A stretch of DNA of 64,000 nucleotides from Lota lota (GCA_026745465.1 JACYXH010000363.1:4493501-4557500), one strand, 5' to 3'. Counted from the first letter of the stretch, positions 42,551-55,438 are shown. Translations and numbers: made by a program. Notes: generated by a model not told the origin, from the letters alone.

Positions 42551-42933
42551 CTCGCACACATCAACATGAGATGTAAAAGAGCCAGCAGAAGTAAAAACAC
42601 CATTAGTGGTTATAATTAGGTTCAAAATTGACATTAGTCAAAGTAGGCCAAATTATTATCTGTTTGTGCTGTAGCAATTAAATAATTTTGAGAGTCAGAT
42701 CATCTTGAAACAAACCCTGATATGCATTTTTCTGACATGGCCAACAGAGCCCTGGTTCAATTAAATATGACTGCATGTGTCCAGGGTTGAGTGTGAAGGC
42801 ACTGGAGGTCACCTGTTCTCACCACCTCCACCTCCTCCTCCCCATCCTCTGGTAGCCCCACGTCACCGAGACAGCACTTTTGAGCAGCTGACACGGAAAG
42901 AGCGATAGAGAGAAAGAGAAAGAGAGAAAGAGA

Positions 42934-43565
42934 GAGCTCGTAGTGGAGGTGGTGGTAGTAGTGGTGCTAGTGCAGGTGGTGGTAGTAGTACTGGTGCTAG
43001 TGATGGTAGTGGTGGTAGTTGCGGTGGTGGAGGACATGTTGGTTGTAATGGTGGAGGAAGTGGTGGTGGTAGTGGTGGTGCAAGCGGAGGTGGTGGTTAT
43101 GGTAGTTCTGGTGGTAGTGGAGGTGATGTTGGTGGTAGTGGTGGTACTAGTGGAGGTGGTGGGGGTAGTAGTGGTGCTAGTGAAGGGTGTGGTGGCAGTG
43201 GTGCTGGTGCTAGTGGAGGTGGTGGTGGTGGTTATAAAGGTGGTAGTTGTGGTGGTAGTGGAGGTGGTGGTTGTGGTAGTTCTGGTGGTAGTGGAGGTGG
43301 TGGTGGTATATGGTGCTGGTGGTGGTGGTGGTGTTGGTGGTAGTGCTGGTGCTAATGGAGGTGGTGATGGTGGTAGTGGTGGTGCTAGTAGAGGTGGGGG
43401 TGGTGATCGTAGTGCTGGTGCTAGTAGAGGTGGGGGTGGTGATCGTAGTGCTGGTGCTAGTAGAGGTGGGGGTGGTGATCGTAGTGCTGGTGCTAGTAGA
43501 GGTGGGGGTGGTGGTAGTGCTGGTGCTAGTGGAGGTGGTGATGGTGATTGTGGTGGTGGAGGTAT
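42934..43565. repeat. GGT/AGT trinucleotide block with 36-bp subrepeat
   Basis: About 630 bp of GGT, AGT, GCT and GAG triplets. At 43381-43488 a 36-bp unit starting GGTGCTAGTAGAGGTGGGGG is repeated three times, with a truncated fourth copy. Both strands stay open (255 codons minus, 230 plus), but the products are Thr/Pro- or Val/Gly-only low complexity. There are no splice or promoter signs, so it is treated as repeat DNA. Confidence 0.9.
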
Positions 43566-43754
43566 GACAGGACAGGCGTCTTGCATAACACCTCAGTATT
43601 CATCAGCGGTGGACGGTGTTTTCTCGGTGATCTGATCTACTGTCCGGCGGCACTGGGCCTGATTGACTATGACAGACTCATGACAGCACTCAGATACAGA
43701 GGCAGACAAAGACAAGGAAGGAGGGACAGAGACAAGAGGGAGAGAGGATGAGAT

Positions 43755-43787
<33 letters not shown>
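43755..43787. repeat. GA microsatellite
   Basis: About 30 bp of GA within purine-rich sequence. Confidence 0.9.
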
Positions 43788-43790
<3 letters not shown>

Positions 43791-45399
43791 AAAATAAGGA
43801 CCAGATAACAAGAGCAGGTTCTTATAACAGAGGCTGACATAGCAGCACCTTAATCGATGGGCCAAAGTCAGAGAAAGGACAATAGGGAGGGACATTAATG
43901 TGTTAAATGAAACACCCATCGCAATGTAAAACACAATCAATATGGCAGACGACTTTTTATCAGCAGAGCCAACCACCGAGACATGCCCTGGTGCTTGTCA
44001 ATGCCCCCAGAATGACCTTCTCCCTCCTCTTCCAACTCTCTCTCTCTCTCTTCATTTTCTTTTTCCTGTGCTCAGCGCCTTCCACATCCTCGCACGCCCT
44101 CGCCGCGACAATATGTCACGCAACAGATGTAATTGCAGTAATGTAATTTGGTTGGGAGGTGGACTGAGGGAGTAATTGAAGTGAAGCCCCGACACAGTGA
44201 TGGGCGGAGGGTTAGCATGGCCACTGGCTATTGTGAGAAGCGAGCGCTTTCAACGCCACTGAGCTAGCTTCCTGTGATGAAGATCGCAGCACATTGTCTC
44301 TGCAGTGTGCCACGAGGAGGGCCGCTCATGATGTAACCCACCCACCCAATGCCAAATAAACACATGTCTCTTGGCTAGAAGAAGCCGCCCACTCTCCTGC
44401 AGCTACTCTGCACAGTACACACACACACGTTAACACACATATACACACACACATACACACACATACACTATATAGGCCTACCTTCTAAAGCTTACAACCA
44501 TACAGATGCATACAGTGCAATTAATTAGCCAATAGCAGACAGGCTCTCTCTTGACTTCCCCTAAATGATAAGTATGTAGTGCTAGCGCAGAAAGAGAAAT
44601 ATGAGATATGGAAAGTTGTACTGATGCCTATATACTGTCAGTTGTAAATTGTGAAAGAGATTTGTTTCATATTGTAGAAAGAATTGTGAAAATACCACTG
44701 TAATGTGTAATACCAGACCTTGTTGCCCTACATTCTCTTCGCCTGGTCATAGAAAAAAAAATTAGCACCATACCTAGAGCTTATTTCTGAATGTTGAAAG
44801 TCGTATGTCATATGAAGTCGTATGTTTTGTATGTAGTGTAATTATATAGAACATAATAATTGTATACTTTCTACTGTAACATAATGGAAACCCATTACCC
44901 ATGCTATTTATTATTAATGCAAACGTTCCTTCATTGGAGCACAGCATCCACCTCCACCTAAACGCATTTCACAATAAATGTATATTAGAGCGTGAGCATA
45001 ATTGTGAGAACATAATACCCATCTCAGCACTAGCTCTTTGTTCAAATGATTTTCCTTCAAGAGTACACGTGGATCTCCTCTTAGATACATGTACATCATG
45101 TGTCAACTAGGAGACATGGTGTTTCACAGTTACAAGATAGTTATGTCAGTCTGTCTGTCTTAATTTGTTATTTTAATATCTTTCTCACTGTCTTTCTTTT
45201 CCAGCATTATTTTTGCCTTTTGGAAGCCCTCCCTGCATCTTCTGATTGTTACAACTAAATCTGTCTCTAACTCTGTCTCTCTCTCTCTCTCCTCTGCGCC
45301 ATCTGTTCCTTTGTTTCAGACTTGGGCACGCAGTAGCAGTGTGTTGGCATGATGACGTTCACAGTGTCTCACATGGTAGTGAATGACCAAAGAGGGACA

Positions 45400-45508
<109 letters not shown>

Positions 45509-45931
45509 ATGAGAGAGCGCGACAGAATGGGAACAGGGGCGACTGGGAAGTAAACCCTGTATAATAAATATGCAGACAGCACAGAAACCAAAGGAGGAGG
45601 CCATTGTGGTGCTGGTGGTGGTGCAGAGGTGGCAGGCTGGCTGCTAAATAAAACAGACAAGCTCCTTATACAGGTTAGCACCAGGGAAGCGCTCCCGCCC
45701 CTGTACTCTCGGCCCCAGCCAGAATCAATGGTCCAAAATCCCCTAAAGCCAGGTCCTCTTACATCCCATCCATTATTCAGCCTGCCTCTTTTGTATCACC
45801 TGCCCTGTTTACAACACTGGCCTGGTGCATTGTAAATGTTTGTGTGGCTGTTCGGCCCCCATTGGCTCCCCAAAACAACCCACCTTGATTATACGACCAT
45901 CGCACCTCCCTGCACCCCCACGTGCATGTTG

Positions 45932-45935
<4 letters not shown>

Positions 45936-45966
<31 letters not shown>

Positions 45967-45996
45967 AACACACATGCACAAACACAAACACACACA
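45936..45996. repeat. CA microsatellite, degenerate at its right end
   Basis: About 29 bp of pure CA, then CA/AAACAC words. Confidence 0.9.
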
Positions 45997-46081
45997 CCTG
46001 TTAGGCTGGTACACAGCGATGGGCAACAGGGTCCTTTGGGCTAGACTGTAGGGTGAAACGGGATCACTGGTGGACCAGGTT

Positions 46082-46099
46082 GGGGGGGGGGGGGGGGGG
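46082..46099. repeat. poly-G tract, 18 bp
   Basis: Uninterrupted G run. Confidence 0.95.
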
Positions 46100-47063
46100 T
46101 ATTACCCCCCAGGTTGTGTCTCAACTCTACAGGATCAATGCCACCGGTGTTGTAGTGTGAGTAAACGACGGACCTGCGCCAACATGTGTATGGTAATTGT
46201 AAAAGATTTCAGGTATCAGTTGCAGCCTCTTGTTTTCGAGAGGGAGGCAATGGAACTAAAACTATCCTGTCTCATCACTTCCTCTGCTCTTCACCTGTCC
46301 CACCCACCCACCCACACACACACACACACAACTAATAAGCTCAACAAGAAGATCTCTCGCGAAAAAAAACCCATTAATTTGGTAAATAAGGAGAGAGCAG
46401 GACGTCGGGCGATTAATTATGAATAATTCATGCGTACGGGTGGTTGCGTCAACATTGGAGCGCTAGCTTGAAAGCCATTCCTCTCCTGCTGCGCAATAAC
46501 GGGGGTTGTTTGCCTGCCAGTTAAAGTATTTATTTGTCATCTTACGGTGGATTATTTCCTGTGTTTTGTTTTTTTTTGTCTCATGTTGACGTCGAGCCCA
46601 CGGTGAGCATGACAGTGATAGAGCGTGACAGGAACGTGAAGCCCATTCTGACAAATTAGAAACTAGGCTTTAAATAGCACCGCTACTGTAGCGTTGTCGA
46701 CCGCGGGCCACGCAGCAAGCTCTAGGCTCGCTAGTCGTGCGCCAGCAGACGACGCGCCGCAGTGAGACTCATTATTCCGATGAGCGCATGCCGACATGAA
46801 TTACACAGCTACTTGTATCATTCCAGTGCTACATATGTACTACTTGCTACACATGCAGGCCTACCGCTACCGATATGTAAACTGAGGGATTCTGTGCACT
46901 GGGATTATTGTATGTCGCAAACTGCATGTCGCTTCTTTGCGTCGGATCTGTTGTTTATTTAATTGAATATCCGCATTTCCCTGTCAGCATAAATAAAACG
47001 GTATGTGCGAATCTTAATTGTTATTCCCTGCATCCTTAGATTGTAATGGCCAAATGAGAGAGA

Positions 47064-47064
<1 letters not shown>

Positions 47065-47158
<94 letters not shown>
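47065..47158. repeat. AC microsatellite, about 94 bp
   Basis: Uninterrupted AC following a short GA run. Confidence 0.95.
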
Positions 47159-47160
<2 letters not shown>

Positions 47161-47613
47161 CTGAAGATAATGCTTTTATTATGGCTGATGTAATAATAGT
47201 CCCTCATCTACACACACACACAGCCCACCATTTGGGCTTTCTCTTTATCAGCGCGGCTCACATTGGCACCAGCGCTGGCAGTGCCAAGACTGCCGGGCCG
47301 CAGCCATGCTACCGTCACCCGCTAAGAGTGAAACAAAGGCCTGGGTCAGCGTGGCCCCTAGTGGCTAATTGCTTCCAGGAGATAAGTGAGTTTGACGACG
47401 CAGCAGAGAGCAGCTCAGCCGAAGGGAAGCAGCACTAATGAATCCCCGCTCACCTAACCGTCAATATCTTGCCACCGCAGACATGCCACGCTGCAGAGTG
47501 AATATTAAAAGACACTTGATTGTTCCGTTGCTTATTCATGGATTTTATTGAATTCATTGGAGTCTTTTGTTGTGTTTTGGACACTGGTCTGAGTTAAAAT
47601 GACGTGTAGGAAA

Positions 47614-47695
47614 TATACTGCTCAAAAAAATAAAGGGAACACTTAAACAGCACAATGTAACTCCAAGTGTTCCCTTTATTTTTTTGAGCAGTATA
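47614..47695. mobile_element. 82-bp foldback MITE, Tc1/mariner-type
   Basis: Perfect 31-bp inverted repeats (47614-47644 and 47665-47695), starting TATACTGCTC, with a run of seven A and then TAAAGGGAACACTT, flank a 20-nt centre. The motif CTGCTCAAAAAAATAAAGGG is recalled as the end of an abundant Tc1-like element of salmonids and other fish, which inserts at TA. The outer TA may be the target duplication. There is no room for a transposase, so this is a non-autonomous derivative. Confidence 0.9.
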
Positions 47696-48254
47696 GAATC
47701 CCCAAATAGAGTCCCCTGCACGTCATCGCCAGTGGTGGGCCGGCCAAGTCACATGGTCATCTCAATAATGGACGGGGCCACCCCTAGGGGGCCGAATGCT
47801 AAACGCCTGGTGTTTTCTCAATGATATGGTAATGTTTGAAAAAGAATTTTATATAACTAAAATAATTGTACAGATTTGTCACTACCTTTGATTGCCAGCG
47901 GACCTGAATACTGATGAATACTGATGTTAGTGAATACTGATGAACGCTAATGTTAGTATTCAGGGTACTGCATTATTTAATGAGTCAGGGTGGAGTTGAT
48001 TTTTATTACAAGAAACACTTGAGGTAGTCGTGGCATTCTTTCCGAAGATAAAGTGACATGATCATTGTGATGGAGAGTAACTTCTCCAGTGATAATGGCC
48101 TCACGCTGACTACTCATCAGCTACTCTCCACCTCACCCATTTACACTGGGTCGTCTCCGGCGTCTTGATCACCAGGATTGTATCTAGATAGGGATTAGCC
48201 ACATGAAAATGCATTGTAAATGCAGCCACGGTGCATTGGGAACATCTGCACACC

Positions 48255-48357
48255 TGTTTCAAGTATCCTGTGATCTAGCAAGATCACAGGTTTATCAAAT
48301 ATGACAAAAATACACTAAGAAGCTGGCATTTTTGGTCCCCTTTAGATCACATCCAAA
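48255..48357. repeat. direct repeat copy 1, with 10-bp palindrome
   Basis: Contains the perfect inverted repeat CCTGTGATCT/AGATCACAGG (48267-48290, loop AGCA), then ATATGACAAAAATACA and AAGCTGGCATTTTTGGT. It is homologous to 48655-48772. Confidence 0.9.
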
Positions 48358-48654
48358 GACATATGAGACAGAGGTCATACAAGTAGTGTAAATGTATTCA
48401 TCTCACCAAGTCGGTTAGCCAAACTATCAATAAAAAATAACCTAGAGAAGCATCTGATGTTACAGTGTAAATGTAATGCAATCAAATTATATCCAGATAC
48501 AAGTTGTATGAAACGACCAAGTGTGAATAAGCTCCATGAGACTGCAGCGGTCCGACCCCAGACGAGGTCCGACCCTCTGCAGGACAGGAACAATTAAAGG
48601 GGGCGGGGCACTAGGATCACAACATACTGAAGACGTTCTATCCTTTAGAGGGTC

Positions 48655-48772
48655 AAGTACCCCGTGTCAAGTAACCTGTGATCTAGTAAGATCACAGGTT
48701 CATAAAATATGACAGAAATACATATGAGAAAACACTAGGAAGCTGGCATTTCTGGTGCCCTTTAGCTCAACT
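48655..48772. repeat. direct repeat copy 2, with 12-bp palindrome
   Basis: Contains the perfect inverted repeat AACCTGTGATCT/AGATCACAGGTT (48673-48700, loop AGTA), then ATATGACAGAAATACA and AAGCTGGCATTTCTGGT. It is about 400 bp downstream of copy 1 in the same orientation. Confidence 0.9.
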
Positions 48773-48873
48773 ATTCCTGGCGTTGGAAGACAGGGTCCAA
48801 CGTTTGGGTAGCTTGCCATCAAGAAGAGATTTCCATCAGGCTGAGGTCAACAAAACAATACCTGACAAATAAA

Positions 48874-49093
<220 letters not shown>

Positions 49094-51189
49094 ACAAGAG
49101 TTTATGCAATAAAGAACAACGTTCATTGAGTAATGCACAGCATTAAAATACAACAGCGCCCCATAGTCTCTTCGAAGTTATAAAATGTAACTAATCCTCT
49201 TAACCTAGGAATCCCCTGAAACAGCCTTTAAAAAATAGGTCCTCCAAGTTTTGATTCATTCTGGAGGAGCTGTTGGCTCTCCTTGAATGTAGAAACAGCC
49301 AGAATGAGACTTAAAGAGTTGCTTGCTCCTTTATTTCCAGACAATTATGAATAGGTTCAACACAGTAAAATGTAAACTAAAAACAGTAAACATACAAATT
49401 CTTAATATAAACCAAGATGAAGACAAATTGAATAACTTCCTTCCGTGGATAAAGCTTTTAGATTTTTTTTTATAATGTTAACATTTTATGTAAATCCTGG
49501 AATCCCCATTAACAACACGAGTGCCTTAGTCTTATTTGATTGTATTTAATGCCAAAAAAACTCACCAATATTGCACCTCTACGGACAGCTTGGATCATCC
49601 TCTTTGTATCGGCATGCCTTTGGTCTCAAAAAAATGTACATTTGTCAGTGTTCTAAAGTGATTGAACGCTTCACAGACTTATTGACAGAAGATAGTCACT
49701 TGCAGCTAGACCAGATGGACCTGTAGAAATAAAACATAACTCAGGTTTGGCACTACAGCATATTGGTATTCAAACTATAAATCTAAACAGTCAAACAAAA
49801 ATGATGATTGTTTATTCTTAATACTTGAATATGAATTATGCTATAAACTATTCAACTTTAGAATTGAACAATTCTACTTACATTATTCTTTAATAACTTC
49901 TAGAAGTTCTTGCAAAATGTGCTCATTGTGTCTGTGAGTGTTTGTTGTTATGAAACATTGCAGGTGTATGTGATCAGCTATAATGAGTATTGGAAGGTGG
50001 TGCTAAATCTGAAATAATTTGTTACTGGCTAATGAAAGGTCACATACAAGTACCAAAAAAGGTAGGTAAACAATATTATAACCCAAATAAGTTCACTGGG
50101 TTACATACATTTATATTGAAGATACGAATACATGCTCCTCTGTAGAAGATGTTTACTAAACGTGAATTTAACAATTGTGAAAACAATGGATCTTTATTTA
50201 TTGTATTTTTTTTTTGATGATCAACAATATACCTGCCTAGTGTTTAGATATGATAGTCAACGGTCATCATTTGGAATCATCTCCATATTATAGATATGGG
50301 TTAGTGGTGTCCTATGTCAAGTTTGATGATGATTGACCATGCGGCTGGGGATAAGAATATATAGCGCCCATAAGACTCCCTTATGGTGGATTTAGATATG
50401 GCTCTTGTCCTTGGGTGGACACCTGTAGAAGGTTTTATAATTATAGGATAATTTATCGTGGAACTTGAACCATTTATGTGAAAGGCTAAACCCACTCAAC
50501 ATAAATTGATCAATAGGGGCCATATTGTTTATTTCTTTTATCTGAAAAATGTTTTGTAAAGCTTCACCAGAGTTTGGTGTTCACCTGTCAGTTTGTTGAG
50601 GAGAAGTTCTAGGTTTTCAGAAAATTCTAGATGATGGAAATTCTGTCCAGACGGACTTTAATGGTCTCATGACTTTTTTGTTCAGCAGACTGTGGAATGT
50701 TGACAGGACAGAATTTCCAACCATTACGTAATATTTAATCGGCCAAGTATAAACCAGATCACGGGAAATTGACAGATGGCAGGAAACGAAGAATAACAAA
50801 AATACATAAAAATAAAATTATAAAGAATACAAATACCAACAGAAATACAAGGGTCTACCAAAGCCTTGTCCTATATCCTCTACTTCTACATGTGTTCTCC
50901 TTGAGATTACTATTCTCTTCCATTCTCTCTCTGAAGATAAATGTGAACCCACATCTTTTAAGATGATACTCGAGGCTTGGAACAAATTAGAGTAACTAAA
51001 GATGACGAAGAAGCCAGGTCAACAGTTATCATCGCTGTTCCTCTCCCCCTGCAGACAGTGTTGGTGTGAAGTTAGCAGAGGAGTGTGATGATGGACTTCA
51101 GTAGGCGCCTGCTTTTGACGAAGCAAGAGGCCTCCCGGGAGCCGCCCAGGCTTTGCGTATGAACAAGCATCTTTAAAATACCCTTTGCA

Positions 51190-51232
51190 CACTCTCTCTT
51201 TCTCTCTCTCTCTGCCTCTCTCTCTCACACAC
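51190..51232. repeat. CT-rich repeat
   Basis: CTCTCT runs broken by TTTCTC and TGCC, then a short CA run. Confidence 0.8.
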
Positions 51233-52454
51233 TTGCAAAAACACGTTTCATCTTTGTCTGTTTTTTGTTTCTTCCCCTTCTGGCTGGCTAATCACCCTTA
51301 CACTCTCAACTGTCCTTCTCTCCTCGTTAGCATGTTGTTGTGTTCTCATTAACTTCACGTTTTTGGCTTATTTTATGCTCATGCCTCCTGACTGCCTATG
51401 AAGATAAAAGCAACCAATCACATGGGGATGATTATCCACCAATCAGAATGGCCAGTTGGACAATCAACCCCAAAGGTAAAGAGCACACATTATTTTATAT
51501 GTGAAATATGAAAAATTGTATACTCTTCGTAATTTGTATAATGGATTTAATACCTGGAATAACTGTTGCGTTGCGGTGTCCAATATGAATGAAATTGCCC
51601 CAAACTCATCCTGAATGCACAGGAAAGAGATCCGGTAGAGAGTTTGAATGCATTCAAACCCCTTCAAAAGGAGAAGGGCAGTTTATGTTATATCATTGTT
51701 TTTATTTTCTATGCGGCTCACCAAACTAAACCAACAGCATCAGAAATATTGTCTGTCTAGTGAAGGGAACAGACAGCCGGTAACCTTCACTGTCGTAGAC
51801 TGGTTTTAATATGCTATTATAGCCAACAATGACAATGTCTGCCGCTCTGAATGTCTGCTTTTAGCTACCATTCACCTGACAGACAGAACATGGCAACATA
51901 CTGGCCTTGTCCACTGAGAAGAATACAGGCCCCTGGATCTGCCCAACCCTCCAATTCCATGAATAATATCTGCCATAATGGAGGATTGTATGCATGTATA
52001 CGTTTTTTCCCACCCCCTTTTGGCGCTACAAAGGGAGCTAGCCCAGGCAGCAGTTGTAATCGTACACCATGTACTGTACTGCCGCCTCTCCCTGTTAAAT
52101 ACCCCTGGCCCCAGCAAAGCTCCGGTCGCCTCTCTGTCTTGCTCTCCCTTCAGCTCTCCTCCAATCAGAGTCGGGCATCGGGCGTCAGAAGGCTGCAGCG
52201 TCAGGCCCCTGCCACACGGGAGCAGCAGGGTGCAAATTGTCCTCAAATATTGATTTTGCTGCAGAGCCACATAGGGCAGGGAGGGGAAGGAAGCGAGTAC
52301 CAGGCTCATCTGCTGAACACCAAACCTCCAGAGGTGAGGAAGATGGAGGCAGGGAAGGAGAGGAAGCACATCCCTAATCTGACCTACTGAGGATCTGTCA
52401 CAGTGGACACCCCAGCCTCTGAAACCTCCTGTCACCTTCTAACCCATTGGCAAA

Positions 52455-52457
<3 letters not shown>

Positions 52458-52491
<34 letters not shown>

Positions 52492-52536
52492 TGAAAAGAG
52501 AAAGTGTGTGCAATAAAGAGATAAAGCATTTCCAAA

Positions 52537-52581
<45 letters not shown>

Positions 52582-52590
52582 AGTCCGTGT
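52458..52590. repeat. paired GT microsatellites
   Basis: GT runs at about 52458-52491 and 52537-52581. Confidence 0.9.
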
Positions 52591-53047
52591 GTGAATGCAC
52601 GCCTCAACACTATGTAAAACGCATAGTGTGAGAGTGAGTCTGTGTCCAGGTGACTTAGGCTACATGCCTGTGCCTGTGCGTGTCAATGGGTGTTTGTGTA
52701 TCTGCTTACCTGTATTCCTGCAGTTCTATTCCAGTGCACACATCTCTGCTCTAATTGGACCATTGTGTAGCTGCAAAACAGGGGAAAGGGGGAGCAAGAG
52801 ATGGCAGTGTCACTGGCCTAACTGCAACGCTGCACCACAGGCCTAAAAATATATTCCCTGTCAGCAGTCCTGGGAGGAGCCCAGCGCTGCCCAGGCCTCT
52901 CCGTAATGAGAGAGCAGAGACGTCTGCCACCAGTAGCCTGCTGTCCCTCTGGCTCAGACCTCAGCGCACGAGTGGGGAGAGGCAAGCAGCTCAGATTCCA
53001 TAAACTCATCACAGCTTGCCAGGCAGCGTGTCCCACAGAAGGGGCTC

Positions 53048-53174
53048 TCACACACACATGCACAAACACACACACACACACACACACACAAAGAAGGGCC
53101 CGCCCTCCATCCCCGGGCCCCAAACCCCAACATATTCATACATCACAGAAGCTGTGTGTGCACGTATGTGTGCA

Positions 53175-53222
<48 letters not shown>

Positions 53223-53335
53223 GGTGCATGCATTTGTGTGTGTGTGTGTGTGTATATTTGTGTGTGGGTTTGTGTGTGTGTGCATGTGTATGTGCATGTA
53301 TGTGTGTGTGTGTGTGTGTATGTGTGTGTGTGAGG
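53048..53335. repeat. CA tract followed by GT tracts (inverted pair)
   Basis: CA run at about 53067-53090, then GT runs at 53177-53220 and degenerate GT to 53332. The opposite senses allow hairpin formation. Confidence 0.9.
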
Positions 53336-53452
53336 GACAGCTATAGGCGAAGAGAGAAAACATGAAAGACATTTATAAATACAAAACAAATTGTCAAACT
53401 ATCAGTGCTTATCTCAGCTGTACAAACACCACTGAGATCAACACACAGTTGT

Positions 53453-53464
53453 GTGTATGTGTAT

Positions 53465-53540
<76 letters not shown>
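53453..53540. repeat. GT microsatellite
   Basis: GTATGT units, then about 70 bp of pure GT. Confidence 0.95.
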
Positions 53541-53541
<1 letters not shown>

Positions 53542-54839
53542 CCAAGAGTATAATTTTCAATGTAATGGTGTTTTGTGCTAATGAATGAAAGACCGCGGGA
53601 GAGACGGACAGGCAGCCGCGTGGAGAGAGAGAGTGGATAATTGAAAGATGTCAGACGGTAGTTCAGGTCTTCCTCTCTGATTGTTCTCGGTACACAGTAA
53701 TGATGGAGCCCAACGGGGAAAAACATGTTTTCCAGAAAACTGAAGCACCATTATCAGGCCGATATCATACAGCTATTACTGCTCTATGTCTCAGTGAAGA
53801 AGCATTGGCAGGCTTTTTTTCAGGGGTAATTTGGACTTTGGACTGCAGGCACAGAAGCACGAAAGCCCACTAATTAAGGTCATTAGAGGGACCTCTACAA
53901 TAAATATGCTGTTGTATTTCAACATCCCCAAAAGAAACAAATCTGAATTCGAGCCATGTCGGTGAACCATACCCAAAATAGAAAAAAAAAGGAGTAATGT
54001 GATGATTTCCGTGTAACGTAAATTAGAAAGACAATGTATCGTCCCCCATTGTTTCAACGTTTTATAAGCCTTCTTAAAGGTAAACACAAATGATGTCACA
54101 TCCAGAATATACCAGATCAAAGATATATAACCTCTTGAGGAATAACTTGCAAATATTTGCCGAAAAACAGAAAAAAGATCTGGCAGACAGAGGAATAGAT
54201 TTTTGTAGTAATAGATTTCCTAGTTTTATGATCATGTAGTATAGCTGCATATGGTCATGGCCTCCACCTCCAAGCCACACTTAATTCATCCAAACCTACT
54301 GGGGAATAATAGGGGTGATATACATTATATATTTCTACTCCTAAAGCGGACAGCGTTTAAAAGGAAACATAAAGAAACATAATCCTGTTCTGATCTTCCC
54401 TTTCGGCAACAGACGGCAATATCAAGAAAACAACACATTCCCAAAACGGTTTCAAACTAGTCCAAATATCTTACATGAATTTTTAATACGCTGTTATGAT
54501 CCTACGCCCGCAGACCCAATTAGAACTGCAAAATGACCGTCGCGAAACGCTCTGTGTGAAAGGGGCTTGACCCAAAAGAGCAATTGGACGCTAATTAGCC
54601 GTTCAGTAGTTATTCACTAGTTACGAGCGCCGCGCTCTGGCCAATCTCCCCTGCCGGTCGTGAGGAACATTGTCCTCAATGCAGCACTAAGCCTTTCTTA
54701 CGGATAAGAGACTGGGCTGGATCACGTCCAGGGAGAACTATCAACGCTGTTGTTTCTTTGTCCCTTTGTTGAGTTATTTCATCTAACGCTAATTTATCTA
54801 CAGATAAATTCTCTCTTGAAATAGACAAATTCTAAATCC

Positions 54840-55163
54840 AGTGTTTTTATATCCCACTTTGTTCTCCTCAGTCCACAGCTTTGTCCATAAATCCATTTTT
54901 TTTGGGATCATTGTTAGACCAAAGCATTATTTTTCTTTTTTCTGCATCAAATATCTGGTCTGGTCATCTGTCCCAGTAGTCCATCGGTCCAAACAAGCGG
55001 ACAGTTGTCTTTCATCCATCAAGTGTCCATGCGGTTCCATTTAGTTGGGTGGTGATCGGACAGCTTCCATCTGATGGAGAAGAGTTCCTCATTCGTACAG
55101 TAGATATGTTTTGTGTCGTCTTTCCTCCTGAACAGCTGCTCTGCGCCCTCTGAGCCTCTCTTG
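54840..55163 (-). other. tafa4: tafa4 3' untranslated region (end uncertain)
   Basis: Sequence beyond the tafa4 stop in the minus direction. No AATAAA was seen within the first 300 nt. The nearest weak variant is TATAAA (plus 54846-54851), with T-rich sequence beyond it, so the end is provisional. Minus-strand open frames crossing this stretch (about 55012-55300) have no recognisable similarity and are taken as chance. Confidence 0.45.
54846..54851 (-). terminator. possible variant poly(A) signal TATAAA for tafa4
   Basis: Reverse complement of TTTATA, about 315 nt past the tafa4 stop, followed on the minus strand by T-rich sequence. This is a non-canonical hexamer, and a distal site may be the real one. 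Confidence 0.25.
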
Positions 55164-55175
55164 CTATCGTGTGAC
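55164..55175 (-). CDS. tafa4: tafa4 terminal exon, coding part: V-T-R-stop
   Basis: On the minus strand a strong pyrimidine tract (gctctttccccttttctag, plus 55176-55194) is followed directly by GTC ACA CGA TAG. This is phase 0, as required by the donor at 57165, and gives the short Val-Thr-Arg tail recalled for TAFA4 and TAFA3. The intron is about 2.0 kb. The coding part is only 12 nt, so the call rests on the acceptor quality, the phase, the expected tail and gene order rather than on similarity search. Confidence 0.85.
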   Translation of the reverse strand, partial: VTR

Positions 55176-55387
55176 CTAGAAAAGGGGAAAGAGCACGGAG
55201 GAAGAAGAGGATAAATGAACCGGTGACACACAGGACAGCATACAGCCGCCTGGTTCTGCAGGAACAGCACTTCGAAACCCAAACTTTGTGTTCCAAACAC
55301 CAGCAGTTCTGATAAAAAGATGAGTTAGATCTTTAACGCACCTTAGAGCAAATGTTTTCATAACAGGTCTTATTATTCAACAAAAGT

Positions 55388-55438
55388 GTGGGTGTGGGTG
55401 TGGGTGTGTGTATTTGCATGCATGTGTGTGTGTGTGCA

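Noticed and set aside
42819-43586. 255-codon minus-strand open frame, Thr/Pro-rich
   Set aside because: It is the translation of a GGT/AGT triplet repeat; the opposite strand is equally open and there is no start context, splice signal or domain.
55012-55361. Minus-strand frames of 61-94 codons near the tafa4 end
   Set aside because: They span the tafa4 last-intron/3'UTR boundary; the acceptor and VTR-stop explain this region better.
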